The translations under genes and the position numbers were made by a program. The notes below the pieces were generated by a model. That model was not told the origin of the DNA. It did no database searches and saw only the letters and a program-made list of their open reading frames with translations. From the NCBI RefSeq assembly GCF_003073045.1, contig NC_037603.1, forward strand, positions 17,180,192 through 17,244,191: DNA of 64,000 bases, given 5' to 3'. Of the stretch, positions 21,861-32,899 are shown piece after piece. The first letter of the stretch is position 1; each line of letters starts with the position of its first letter. The DNA is from Pomacea canaliculata (lineage: Eukaryota > Mollusca > Gastropoda > Architaenioglossa > Ampullariidae).

Positions 21861-22247
21861 CTCCAATACAGTGGTTCTCAAAGTTTTTCGGACCGCGGAC
21901 CACTTTACTTAAGTAAAACCTACGGCGGACCACCAAGGCCTAAGTAAAAAATATGGCGGACCACCAAGGCCTAAAAATCAGTCTGTACTATGAATTTCAA
22001 ATTTAAATTGGCGCATTTGTTTCATTTTAATTCAAAACTAAATGTCCTTTTGTAAAAGTAGTATAGTAATAAGTTGACATAAAACTACGTATACTTCGTT
22101 ATTTGTAATTAAAATGTTAATACGAGGAATACATCACTTTAAACATCACTTTGCTGACATGACGACTGTCAGCCGCGGACCACCTAACTTATGCCCACGG
22201 ACCACTAGTGGTCCGCGGACCACACTTTGAGAACCACTGCTCCAATA
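21861..22247. mobile_element. hAT (Charlie-like) MITE, 371 bp, TSD CTCCAATA
   Basis: The element (21869-22239) starts CAGTGGTTCTCAAAGTTTTT and ends TTTGAGAACCACTG, the CAGNGGTTCTCAAA terminus known from hAT-Charlie elements. The 8-bp TSD CTCCAATA is perfect at 21861-21868 and 22240-22247. The interior holds several GCGGACCAC units, two in tandem near 21930-21970. It has no transposase, so it is non-autonomous. Confidence 0.93.
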
Positions 22248-22650
22248 CTCAAAAGGACATTTTTGTATCACTGAAACTTGGCTTTGAGAGGCTGGTGATG
22301 AGGTGAAATGTCATGATTTGGCATCACCAGGCTACACCATCACTTCCTTTCCTAGTGTTACAACAATGTGTGGGATAGGTATCGCCTTTGTTGTATGTTA
22401 TCGATGGCTGCTCACATCACCTTCATAAACAGCTTTCCCTTCAACCACACATCCTTCGAACTTGCACAGCTGTCATTCAAGTCTGATCAGTCATGTCAAC
22501 GGTTTTTGTTTATACCGGCCGCCACCAACCAGAAAGAATAAACTCACGGATGAACTTTTCATCGAGGAATTTCCTAATTTCCTTGAGCACGTCAGCAGCA
22601 TAAAGGATCGCTTCTTACTGTTGTTGTCTTTAGCCTTCATTTCGACATAA
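22248..22650 (+). pseudogene. CR1-like LINE endonuclease fragment
   Basis: Shifted plus frames give ITETWL-like, GDEVKCHDLASPGYTITSFP, FNHTSFELAQLSFKSDQS, and YRPPPTRKNKLTDELFIEEF then PNFLEHVSSIKDRFLLL. These are the TETWL, PGY, YRPP and D-rich blocks of the APE endonuclease of CR1-type LINEs. The hAT element at 21869 sits just upstream of it in this orientation, immediately before ACTCAAAAGGACATTTTTGT. Confidence 0.82.
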
Positions 22651-25600
22651 CAACACTATTCCATGTATCGAAAGTGCTCACGATTATTAAAATATTCAAT
22701 CTAGGCCAAGCTGACTCAAAACCCACTCACACTCTGGGTCATATTGTGTACTGGCTGGTCTACAGAGAACGAACGAATTTTTTAAAAACATTTATTATCT
22801 CTCACAGATACACAACACATAAAATGTATGTAATATCAAGTCACATATTATTAAGTAATCATAAATTCGTTTATATATATATATGAAGTCACTGTTATAG
22901 GTGGGCAGTGATCAGTGAAAGCGGACAGTAAAGGGAAGCCTTGACTGATGGAGGCGATCGAGGCCCAGGGTCGGGGAGGGGGAGGGGTAAGATGTAGCAG
23001 TCTATGGGTCTAGTGCGGTGGGCAGTAGTTTCGTTAGTGTTACGTCGATAGCGTCAGGGCCGGGTACATTTGGTTTACAGGGGTCACGTGTTCTAGCAGT
23101 ATTATAGTTTAGGGTAGATGTTTAGTCGTGGCCTTTTCCCAATGCACCAGCAGGGACTACTGTCTGTGAGCGCCTTACCAGCAAGTCTGAGGGAGGCCCG
23201 TTCTACGTGAACACATACCTACCTGCTGGCACTTGCAGTCTGGGACCTTGGAGAGTGAGGAAAAGGTCTCCGCCCTCGCGGACGACAAGAAAGGGATACA
23301 CCGTCGGACCGGCAACAGAAACTGCCACCCGTTGCCTGGGGTAGTGACCACTGTGCCTGTGTGTCTCTGGGGTCTTGGTCGTCTGGAGCCGGTGCCGGAC
23401 AACTGTCGCTTGAGATAGCCACTGCAACTGTTGTCCGTTGCCTGGGGCAACCGGAGGAGCAGCAGTGCGAGTAAGCTAGGGACAGTGCATCGGAAGACTC
23501 ACCTACAACGTCGTCGTCATCGTTCGTTGCGTGGGGCAAAGGTGTGCGACCCGTGGATCTCCGCCAGTAGTGGCAGTAGTGTGGAGATTGTCCACTACTG
23601 GTTGTCGAGGGGCAGCCAGTCGCGAGGACAATGCCGTGCTCCCAGCTGTGTGCGAGACTGAGGAGGTGTACGCGTCCGGAGCAGTGTTCGTCGAACGCGG
23701 ATTCAGAGCGACGTAGCGGTGGGAGGAAAGTGTTATTTTTCTTTTTGCTTCATCTAACTTTCACCGACCTGATGTCAGAGTGAGTGCCTTTGTGTAAACC
23801 CTTAGTGCGTCTCATATTATTCAACCTGGTTGTTTCTCTTGTAATTATAATTTGTTTGCTGTGTAACCGTGTTGTTGGTTGTGTTTGCGCACGCGGGTGT
23901 GTGATTGTCAGTGTGTACGCGTGCGGACGTGTGAATAAGCTGGTGAATGGGTGTGAGAGGGCGAAAGTCGGGTGAGTGAGCCAGCTGAATTTTCCCCTTT
24001 CCCCTCGGGCGAGTAAGTTTCTTCACTCCTATATAGAATGAACTTAAACATGAAGAGATTTGTTTGATGGTTGTTTCGGAGTTATCTATAAAGATTTATA
24101 TGATTCCATCTGTGCCATCTTCACAAGGTATTTTAACATAAACTGTCATTGGCAGGACAAACAACACCTGCACTTCATCTTCAGTCTCATGATAGCATGA
24201 GTCGCTGGTAAAGTAGCGTGTATCGCTGATTGTGTATCCGGATTATCGCTGGTTTGCCAGTGTGTATACGAGTAGACCTGTTGTAAAAACTCTAAATAAA
24301 GTTCTTCAAAGTATCCTCGACTGCAAAGATGCAGTTTCATGGAGATGTTGGCACCGTATATCAAAGACCCTAAACGAGCCATTGGCGACGACATAGACGC
24401 TTGGGACTTATGCTTCGTTGCTCAATTTAAATACTGGACAATGACACCATCCTACTCACCCGTAACACACACATTGTACAGGACGAGAAAATTACCCAAT
24501 TCTTACTTTCTTAGTCCTCTCTGTACCTCGTTGGTACACAAGACATTCATTAGAGACCTCCAGTGTCGGCAGCATGTGTCGCGTGTCAGACATTTTTTCA
24601 GTTTCAGCGCATTGGACGCACAGAGAAAAGAAAGACAGCGTACAGCAGACGACAGTTGACGTCATTTTCAATGATATTTTTATCCGGTTCGCGGGGAAGA
24701 TCTTTTTCGCTGACTCGCGCGGCGCTTGACGTCATTCCCGTTCTACGTCACTTGTCGTCTGCTAGAAAGCTCTCTGTGCTGCTTGTGGCGCGAACAAAAC
24801 TACGACCAAAGCGTAGGAGGATGGTTTGGGTGGTTTGGGCGGTTTGGGAGCTGGGCATTGGTTCCAGCCCATGGGAGACAACCCCCAGACCCAAGTGCTT
24901 AGCGTCACTCGGGGCATTTTGCCTGAGACATTGAGTTGAGATGGTCTAGGTAAGGTAATGTGAGATCACGTAAGCTTGGGTTCCTTAGCACAGAAGTCAG
25001 TTTTGACCACGTAAGCTTGTGGGAGGCTGGCGCTGGTGTTGGACACAGTGGCTAGTGGTGATCACAAGAGACGGTGTGTGACCCTGTGGGCTTCTGGTTC
25101 TGTTTTGGCGAGTGGGTGACCGCCGGACTTAGCTCAAGCCGCGTGGGTGAGTGCGCGGATGTTTTCCGAATCTTCTTAGGGGTCCTGATTAGCATGAGAG
25201 AGGGTGTGCTAAAGATTAATCATTATTTGCTAGTTTAAGAGTGCGACTTCTGTGTGTTAGAGTTTGTATTGATCATGTTTGTTAGTTTGAGGATATGATT
25301 TCTGGGTCGCGGCGCATGTGGCGCCCTACCTTTCTGATGTTGGTATGGAGATTTCAATAGGGTTGTATTAGGGACATGGAGTGGGGAATTTTTTCATGTT
25401 GACGCCATCTAGTGCTATTGTTGGTCACGTCTTTTTTCTATATTTCTCAACTGTACCTCAGTGTACAGTTTGTTAGTTCTCTCCCAGTTACCTTTTTTAA
25501 AATTATCTTTTACTGAGGTGTAAGGTGCTTTTTTGTTTTTTCTTTTGTGCGTGTGTTTTAAGTTTATACATTTTTTCTATTTTTCTGCGTGTGACTAACT

Positions 25601-26600
25601 TTGCTTTGTACCGTTCATTTCGTCTTAGCCTTTATCTTTCCAAGATTACTCCCAAGGCAGTGAGTGTACTCGCATATAATAAGATCTCAGTGCCCAAGGT
25701 GGCAAGGAGTACTTTGGTTGTACAAGATATGAGGCATTTTGAGCTCAGAGCTCGTACTAGTCTATACTGGTGGATAATAGTAGAAAGGTTAGTTTATGTA
25801 CATTAAAGTATTTTATATATATCCGTAAGTACTATCATATTGGCTTTTATTAATGGGTTAGTTTATCAGTCCTTTTTGTTCAAATTGTATCTTCCACAGG
25901 CTTTGGTCATCTGTTATCAAAAGAACAAACGCAAAAAAAATGAACACAAAAGTTTTTTGTGGCATCTTGATGTGTGATGATGCATCCCTTAACCGTGCAC
26001 GCAGGCCTATAAGCATGCGCACACATACAGAGACGCATGGGTCTACGTTCTGCGAATAGTTGAGACCAGGCATCCGCACGCTGACTTCAGATGAACACTA
26101 CCAAGCTCCAAACAATGAAGTCTAAGATCTGGATTTAATAGAAGTTATCTGACTCATTTTCCAAACATTCTCTAATGTCTAGTATTATCATATAGACATC
26201 TTTGAGTTAGACATTACTTCATCATCCGCTTTGGAGTCATATGTCTAAGAAAAAGCCTGAGAATGTCTTACCTCTTTTGCTATAGCAGCTTTTTAAAGGT
26301 GTTTATCATATACGGGGTATATCTTGATTATCAGTGAGACAACTGCCTATTTTAATTGACATGAAGAAGTATATTCTACTATCTTTACATACAGTTTAAT
26401 TTCTACGTTCCTTTCATTGCATGCAAAAATTACTTATTTACTTATACACGTATACTTTACAGGTCCTGTGACAGTTACATATTAACAACTGTTGCAACAG
26501 TGTGTCTAAAAGGAAAAGATCCTGAAAACTACATTATTTCCCGAATTTATACTTTATAATTTTTACTTTACCTCTGGAGTCATTGATTTTTTTCAGACAC
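22651..26600. other. Unassigned DNA, including a GC-rich CpG-dense block
   Basis: Positions about 23200-23720 are markedly richer in G+C and CpG than the surroundings and are open on both strands for long distances. The motif GTTGCNTGGGG recurs at 23331, 23437 and 23526. No domain or splice pattern is recognised. AATAAAG at 24291 and repeated CACGTAAGCTTG (about 24967 and 25006) are the only other notable items. Confidence 0.4.
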
Positions 26601-26633
26601 CTAGGTGGTGTAAGGACATTAAAAACACCTTCC

Positions 26634-26688
26634 AATCACCGACTTATGTACACATTGAAAACAAGCTCTAATCACCGACTTATGTACA
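26634..26688. repeat. Two-copy tandem duplication, 36-bp period
   Basis: AATCACCGACTTATGTACA occurs at 26634-26652 and 26670-26688 with similar spacer sequence (ACAYYGAAAACAAGCTCT) between. Confidence 0.8.
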
Positions 26689-26804
26689 TATAGTAAACTA
26701 CTTTTAAAATAAACTAAAAACTTACAATACAATAAAACAGACTTTTGATGCGTAAACATCATAAGTAAAATATAACTACCTAAAGACCGCAAACAAATCA
26801 TGCA

Positions 26805-26960
26805 TTAAAGAAATACAACCATCAGCAAACGGATGACACTGTTACAGTAATCCAGCTGAGACAACACTGACGGGTCGGAAGTGCTTGATCCCACAGAGGG
26901 AGACTGCGTTGATGTGAGATCCACGAAACAATGATGATCGAGATTCCTGATTGTCTGAAG
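26805..26960 (-). pseudogene. CR1-like LINE reverse-transcriptase scrap
   Basis: Minus-strand SVLSQLDYCNSVI resembles the FVLSRLDYCNSLL block; the preceding residues are only loosely alike. Short and low in confidence. Confidence 0.45.
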
Positions 26961-27849
26961 AAGAGAGATGTTCAAAGAAAGTAAGAGCTGTAGATGATAA
27001 CACATTTATTTCAAAGTTTTCTTGTAGAGGCTATTGAAACTGTCCTCAGCTGTATATTCAGGTACATGAAACCTCACGTCTGTCAAACAGGTCAGTGTAT
27101 CTCAGGTCTTGAATCCATCTTCAGAATATTTATCGTGAACTTTCTTTCAGATGTAGTAACTTCAGAAAATATTCTCTCACTCAGCTGCATAACAGTTATT
27201 TCGTTACAATATCGTCTCTGGTTATTGAGTACAACTGTTCTTGAATAATAAAGTGCCAATTTATTAACTTCATAGCTCTCTGACAATACAGCTAGTGCAG
27301 TCTTTTGAAGCAAAGGCGTATGGTGCAGAACAGGAGTTGAGTTTGACAATGATGTATACTCTCCCATAAATTATCTTCCTGGAAAGAAATATATCAGATG
27401 CACTAGAAGAAATTTAGAGGCAGGACGATCACCGACTTACCTCGATGACAGATTAGACAGGTATTAAATAGGTTAAGATTTGCTTATCTTTTTGAACACC
27501 GTGAAAAAAACCTCAACATCATACGGACAAAGCTTATGACCATCAACACTGACGTAGCTTAGACATCAAGTTAAGGGTATGATACTCCAGTTTCAAATAC
27601 TTTGAATCAAAGTCTCAAAACCAGAGGTTCTCCCCAAACAACAGTTGAGCACGTCAGTCTGAAATACACCTAGAATGGCAGTGACATCTCTTTCTACTCC
27701 AAAATCAGGCGAAGACGTTCCCTGGTTATCTCCCTCTTCTTATACGTATGCACGACTTGGTCTCTTACAAAGACTTGCAGAGAATAGTACAGTCCAGGAA
27801 GGTAAGGTGCTATAGGTGGACACTTCATATGTCGTAAAAAGACCACATT
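26961..27849. other. Unassigned DNA with a 91-residue minus-strand open frame
   Basis: The frame 27092-27367 (minus) reads ...KTALAVLSESYEVNKLALYY... and is preceded by an acceptor-like CTTTCCAG, but I find no partner exon or family. It could be transposase debris. Confidence 0.3.
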
Positions 27850-28180
27850 AGCAATAATAATAAATGCAAAGTTTGTAAAGCGCATACTCACACTCCTAAG
27901 AGTATGATCTCGGCGCTCAAGAAAAAGACAGTAAGGAGTTACGATATAGGACAACTGGGCTCCACAATTCAAAGACGCAAGTTGATGTGGCATATCCCAA
28001 GATCATCAGGACTTGCAAAGAGGATCTTCCAGAGAACAGTCCATAGATGAAGAAGAAGAGGCAGACAAAAGAAGAAATGAATGGACTACATCCAGCAACG
28101 GACTAGCCTCTAGTTCGGCGCAAGAGACTTAAAGAAAACCAACAAAGTTAGCAAGAAGGGATGATAATGTCTTCCATTTC
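27850..28180 (+). pseudogene. LINE debris: a minus-strand 3' tail abutting a plus-strand reverse-transcriptase end
   Basis: 27850-27930 reversed is the GCGCTGA...GCGCTTTACAAACTTTGC end of CR1-like LINEs with its TTATTATT tail. 27930-28170 (+) reads HIPRSSGLAKRIFQRTVH, RRRGRQKKKWMDYIQQRTSL in shifted frames, the GRQKKRWEDNI C-terminal block of another LINE type. Confidence 0.75.
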
Positions 28181-28307
28181 CCCGAAGACCCACTAGGTCT
28201 AAGGGACAGATAATGGTAATCTATAAAATTACTTCCCCTTGTTTCCAACCCTAAAAACTTAGAGACGTGTTCGATACATTTGACAATTCATCGTCTGAGA
28301 ATTAATG

Positions 28308-28313
28308 TTTATT
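28308..28313 (-). promoter_or_regulatory. Candidate polyadenylation signal AATAAA of the cysteine-rich gene
   Basis: The hexamer is on the minus strand about 325 nt beyond the proposed stop at 28638. Confidence 0.35.
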
Positions 28314-28637
28314 GAAATAATACGTTTAAATAAGTTTTCAAATCTTCATTTACACTAAAAAGAGTTAAGATCGATTGACATCATGTTGTACAGTATTATT
28401 TTCTGCAGTCTTTGTCATCGCAGGTTAGGTTGTTCTCATGAAGGCTCAAAGTATTTATGTGATGCTCATCAAACATCTGGTACGTCGCCGCACAATCTTG
28501 ACATCACTTCATTCCAGATCTTATAGATGATTTATATTCCTGAACTGTCTTCTCTAATGGTATGTCTGGCTGTCAATGATGCAAGTTTTTGTGCCGTTTT
28601 CTCGCCCGTCGACTGCTGCTTTCAGAAGCTACTGACG

Positions 28638-28699
28638 TCAGCGAAGGCGTACACTTCCAGTGTCAGGGCATGTGTCCGATCGCGTAGTGAAGATGGTGC
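28638..28699 (-). CDS. Tentative last exon of cysteine-rich gene
   Basis: Acceptor GGAATCTTGTCTGCAG is good. Joined in the phase the previous donor dictates (1), it gives GTIFTTRSDTCPDTGSVRLR and stop. In another phase the same DNA reads APSSLRDRTHALTLEVYAFA and further, which looks more protein-like but would need a different donor. One of the two junctions is therefore doubtful. Confidence 0.42.
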
Positions 28700-31600
28700 C
28701 TGCAGACAAGATTCCCCATTCCGCATAATTATTGGACTATTAACACCTTTCATTTCTTAAAACAAAAGATTATTAGCCAGCTGTCAGCTATAGCCGTGTA
28801 TGTAATAGTCTCTTGCACTCTCCATTCAATTCTTTTCAGAACATACTCCTGCTTCTGTCTTCAGAAGAAAACAGAAAAGTGAGCAGAAACAACTCATATA
28901 CATAAATTTCATATATCAACTTAAGCATTTAGTTCAAGTGCATATGAACTAACTAGTGTAAATAAATTGTATCAGCATTACCGCTTAATTACAAGAACAT
29001 TGCCTACTATAAAGTAGATAAATCATAAGACTTTCAATATAAATAATGTGTGAAGAAGACCTTTTTCTTACAGTTGGAACCGTTGTATTTTTAGTCGTTA
29101 GTTAATAATCTTAATTAGTTTATTTATGTATTCATCGTTCATATTCTGATATCATGTTGAACGGTAAATTCTTCGCAACAGTCGCTAAACACAACACACC
29201 AATAAAGATTAATTTTCCTGTAAGGCTAGACCTTCTGTAAATGCATCACCTGTAACAGTTATCATCCTTCCTTCCACCGTGAAAATCCCATTATTTCCTT
29301 AGTTTTTCTATAATCATTTATGGAGTGCTAATGCTGTGGTTTGCGGTTACCGTAAACATGTAAGCAATAATAATACGAAACGATACAACGAAGTTTTATC
29401 ACCTGCATTGGAACAACGATACTCATGAATAGACTGGACAGGTCCCGTTCCTTGAAAATGGAAGCGAATGCGAAAGAACCGCGTGGCACGCCGAAGCTCA
29501 CCGGGCACAGATTCCAGTGGATAGTTATGGCCCGGACAGCGACAGTTGATCTGCAACAAATAATAATACTATGAGAAGGCTTGCAAGATCAAGGAACTAC
29601 ACTTTTCAGGTCATAAAAGTGTTTGAGCTATCCCGATGACACCCCCTTACCCGTCAGGAACTACTTCCCTACCCCTAAAGTCTCTTGATACCTGCTTTGC
29701 ATATTAATCTGCTGCAGTATGAGTTATGACCATGTGTGGATGTACAAAATAAAATATACAAAGTTGCATAAATTCTGCCTCCATTACTCACCAAGGGCTT
29801 GTTAGCGATTTGGGCTCCAATATATTCTAAATGTCCAAAAGCTGAAACTCGTTCTGTCTGATTGAACTGTTCTATTCTATTGTATACAAGAAGGTAACAT
29901 CTTTACGTTGTGTTTAGTTGGACTGTTATATGCTAGGAACCATGTTCACATTGTGTCTAATTAAACTGTTCTATGCCATTGGTTAAAGGAAGGTACCATC
30001 TTTGTCTATCTGAAGTGTTCTATGCTAGGTACCATCTTTACATACACGGTAGAAGGTCGGGCCATCCGACTGCTGCACCATCTCCTCTGCATTTCTGCGA
30101 TTGGCTGATCCGCACATGTCTATATTGCATTTAGGTTCACACAAATACTGTCTGCAACAATAAAGCAAGCACGCCAGTTTAAAAGATATTGTCAAAACAT
30201 GTGATTGTTAATTCATGAGATACAGTTAGGAGGTAATGTTCTGGACCAGGGGATACAAGGTGAGATATAACCATCTTATCGTTATATGTGTAATTAATTA
30301 TGAAGCTGCTTACTAAATTTACTTTTTGTATTCTGGTCATTGTCATCGTTATTATTGATTATATAACTTAATTTTTAACTGTTAAGATTAAAGTAAAAAA
30401 AAAACTGTTACAGAGATATACTGGCGAAAAGTTGTAGCAAGTTTTTCCTTTTACAAACATACATTTACCTGCATATTTAATTCTTCTTCCTATCTTACAC
30501 GAAACCATTATGACTTGAAAGTTTTCATACTTATTCAATAGATAAACAAAGAGTTTTTGTTTCTGTTACAAGTGGTAAAGTTTTGTCCTTTAACTGGGCG
30601 CCGTATACATCAGCTACGTCTACCTGTGCTTGGCGTTGACGTGGAGAAGGTGAGCTGAGTTGCCGACAGGACACGTGTGGTCAGTTGGACACTGGCAGTT
30701 GTTCATCACACGGCGCTCGCGACACATTGTACCGTTCTGCCAGTCCCTCACGACCAGCCACTCGTCCGCACACACAGCACGAGGTGGACACTCCCACACA
30801 CGCCTCTAAAACACAAAGTCGTCAGTAATTAATACAAGCGCACTAACAAAAAGTCCCTGGTGTGTGTGTCTCGGGTGAGGTGGTGTGTGTTAAGTGTTTG
30901 TATGGTGTGTAAATATGTATTTTCTTATGAGTACATGTAACAGTTGTAATAATAATAAAAGATTCGTATAGCGCACTTTCCAGTTTATATGCAAGCTCAG
31001 CGCGTTATGCACGAGGGGGGGGGGGATTGGTGTTTTACGCCGTGCCAGCAACTAAGGCTATATTACGGCAAGCAGCCAGCCCTGTAAACAGATGCCACGT
31101 GCAGTGAAAGAACAGCGTGCTCGAGACGAGAAATGAACTCTGGGCAGATGACCTTCACTGTATTGGTGACAGGCGCTAACCGTTGCGCCACCGGACCGCT
31201 TTTTAACGTTATGCACGAAAGATTATAAGCAAACCAACCATACAAAGAAGAAATGCAAGCACCAGCAAACGAATGGTAGCAAACACAAGCGAAGTTTGTG
31301 GATGAAGGTGGGATTGGAAGAATTCGCATTTCTTGCATATGGTATCATTATGTCTTCCAGTCAATAAATGGTATAAAATTACATGAAAATAGTTTTAAAA
31401 CGCAATAACGACTGAAAGTGGAGGCGGTCCAGTGGCGCAACGGTTAGCACCTGTCGCCAATACAGTGAAGGCTGGCTGTCCTGGATTCAGATCTCGTCTC
31501 GGGCACGCTGTTTATTTTCTCTACATGTTACGTCTGAAGAAACTCAGAAGATGAATTTTCCAACTCGGACATACTTGAAGCTTTTCATTGATTTAAAAAA

Positions 31601-32672
31601 AATCAAAAGCACCTGGACCCGAGACTTTCCCTCTGACCTTTTTAAGATTGCAGATAAAATCCTCAGGAGATTTCTACACCCCCTCTTTAATAGTGTCTGT
31701 AAAGGGTACATATCCCGAAAGTTGGTCCAAGGCAGTGATTCCGCACAAGAAAGGTGATATGGGTAAAGTAAACAACTTTAGAGGAATTTCACTTTAAACA
31801 TTATTAGCAAACTGTACAGCAGCATTATTACTAAAATTATGTGAAGAAAATGAAATTATCCCAAAAACTCAAGCAGGTTTCCGCAAAGGTTACAGTACAA
31901 CAGATAATAATTATTTTTGCCTTCAGTCACTGATCCAGAAATAACCCTGACAAAACAAGATGGACGATTTACACTCTTTTCGTAAATTTTTCGAAAGCAT
32001 TCGACAGTATTGATAGATCCACATTGCTATTTATACTGTTAAAAAAGGGTGCCTTGGAAGAATGTTTCAAGCATTATTTATTATGTATAACAGTGCGAAA
32101 AGGAACACGAATAACAGGCTATTGTATGACCGGTATGAAGCAAGGTTGTTTATTGAGCCTTTTGCTGTTCAGCGTCTTTCTATATAAGCGTTGGTCAGAC
32201 TTTACATTATTGTATTGATGTCCTGGCAGATCCACTGGGTATCTTACTTCTGATGTATGCTAATGATATTCCCATTGTTTTTGATACTAGAAATACTTGA
32301 CATCTGTCGTAATGAAAGTTCTGGCAGGATTGGTTCTCAGCCATCTCGTATGCACCAGAGGCACACTCTAGATCAGGGGTGGGCAATTAATTTTCCCAAG
32401 GGGCCGCATGAGAAATTGGGATGGTTTTAGAGGGCCGGATTAATATAGTTGCAAAAGACCAACGACACTTTTAAGTTTTGGGGTAATCACAGTTTATATT
32501 GGGATACGAGTTGATCACTCTAGGTAGCGGAACTGTAGCACAATGACATAATATAAAACATGATACTGACCTGAACGGGATCGGGTGTATTAGTACAAGT
32601 GGGTATGTTTGTGTTCTGGGCCACCCCTAAGTTGAGAAGGAGCGCCAGAGCCACTAGACTTGTAGTCAGCAT
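28638..32672 (-). CDS. Secreted cysteine-rich protein of unknown family, about 199 aa
   Basis: Coding exons (minus): 32672-32571, 30805-30624, 30151-30046, 29550-29403 and, tentatively, 28699-28638. Phases 0, 2, 0, 1 join consistently. The first exon is a textbook signal peptide (MLTTSLVALALLLNLGVAQ). The mature part has about 14 cysteines in spaced pairs (ECPPRAVC, CQCPTDHTC, CEPKCNIDMC, CRCPG), no membrane segment, one NGT sequon and a basic GELRRATRFFRIRFHFQG stretch. The acceptor just before the ATG (TTCTTTCTTTGCAG/GATG) shows that a 5' non-coding exon exists upstream. I do not recognise the family. The disulphide-rich layout suits a shell-matrix, mucus, peptide-binding or defence protein, but none is shown. 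Confidence 0.75.
29403..29550 (-). CDS. Cysteine-rich gene, coding exon 4
   Basis: Acceptor TTATTTGTTGCAG, donor GCAG/GTGATA (weak), phase 0 in and 1 out. It encodes INCRCPGHNYPLESVPGELR then RATRFFRIRFHFQGTGPVQS and EYRCSNA, with three cysteines and a basic-aromatic patch. Confidence 0.8.
29560..30045. other. Intron of cysteine-rich gene, with a local tandem duplication
   Basis: Within 29855-30045 the phrase CTGTTCTATKCYA...AAGGTA(A)CATCTTT(A) recurs three times (around 29867, 29967 and 30015), an old short tandem array of about 50-100 bp period. Nothing codes. Confidence 0.5.
30046..30151 (-). CDS. Cysteine-rich gene, coding exon 3
   Basis: Acceptor GCTTTATTGTTGCAG, donor CGT/GTATGT, phase 2 in and 0 out. 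It encodes QYLCEPKCNIDMCGSANRRN then AEEMVQQSDGPTFYR. Confidence 0.82.
30624..30805 (-). CDS. Cysteine-rich gene, coding exon 2
   Basis: Acceptor GACTTTGTGTTTTAG, donor ACAG/GTAGAC, phase 0 in and 2 out, 60 codons. It encodes RRVWECPPRAVCADEWLVVR, DWQNGTMCRERRVMNNCQCP and TDHTCPVGNSAHLLHVNAKH. Seven cysteines fall in 42 residues. Confidence 0.84.
30945..31218 (-). repeat. SINE with poly(C) 3' end and 11-bp TSD, inserted in a LINE 3'-end fragment
   Basis: The SINE (31015-31207) read on the minus strand has the head GGTGGCGCAACGGTTAGCGC, then CGTCTCGAGCACGCTGTTCT, a tail TTGCCGTAATATAGCCTTAG...GGCGTAAAACACCAAT, and 11 C residues. TSD GTTATGCACGA is at 31004-31014 and 31208-31218. It interrupts an older GCGC-type LINE 3' fragment (30945-31014). 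Confidence 0.88.
31423..31540 (+). repeat. SINE copy, short-tail subtype
   Basis: The head GGCGGTCCAGTGGCGCAACG...GGATTCAGATCTCGTCTCGG continues into TTTTCTCTACATGTTACGTC rather than the CGTGGCA tail of other copies; 36190-36289 shares this variant. Confidence 0.8.
31560..32290 (+). pseudogene. LINE reverse-transcriptase fragment
   Basis: Frames read PSDLFKIADKILRRFLHPLF, PHKKGDMGKVNNFRGISL, IISKLYSSIITKIM, QAGF-like, TLFVNFSKAFDSIDRSTLLF, then GMKQGCLLSLLLFSVFLYK. These are reverse-transcriptase blocks 0-4 (HKKGD, NxRGISL, DFSKAFDSI, GxxQGCxLSPLLF). Two frameshifts and the missing YADD block mark it as dead. It sits in the first coding intron of the cysteine-rich gene, on the opposite strand. 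Confidence 0.87.
32374..32470 (+). mobile_element. 5' end of a hAT element
   Basis: CAGGGGTGGGCAATTAATTT and the following GGGGCCGCATGAGA / GAGGGCCGGATT are a familiar hAT terminus. The matching right end is missing, so the copy is truncated. Confidence 0.6.
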
Positions 32673-32673
32673 C
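32571..32673 (-). CDS. Cysteine-rich gene, coding exon 1 (signal peptide)
   Basis: ATG at 32672 follows an acceptor by one base, so the exon starts at 32673. It encodes MLTTSLVALALLLNLGVAQN then TNIPTCTNTPDPVQ; donor CAG/GTCAGT. Signal cleavage is likely after GVA-Q or nearby. The 167-residue open frame that includes this exon is longer only because it reads back through the intron. Confidence 0.8.
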
Positions 32674-32899
32674 CTGCAAAGAAAGAACAGAGCACGGTAA
32701 GTTTGGTGGAAGGAAAATTTACACAATGTCACGCTAAAAGATAAATAATTTTTGACATCTGACATGAGCGCTTGAGCAGAGCCACAAAAAATCTCTCTCA
32801 CACACACACACAGAGGACTAACCCTAGACATAAAAACAACTGTGGCCCCTCGTCCTGCACATGACTCTACCTCATCCCTGGGCCAAAATATAAAGCAAA

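Noticed and set aside
23175..23716. Gene in the GC-rich block
   Set aside because: Frames are open on both strands because of composition; no splice partner or family found. Kept only as a finding.
27092..27367. Host exon with acceptor-like CTTTCCAG
   Set aside because: No partner exon in the right phase and no known family; transposase debris is equally possible.
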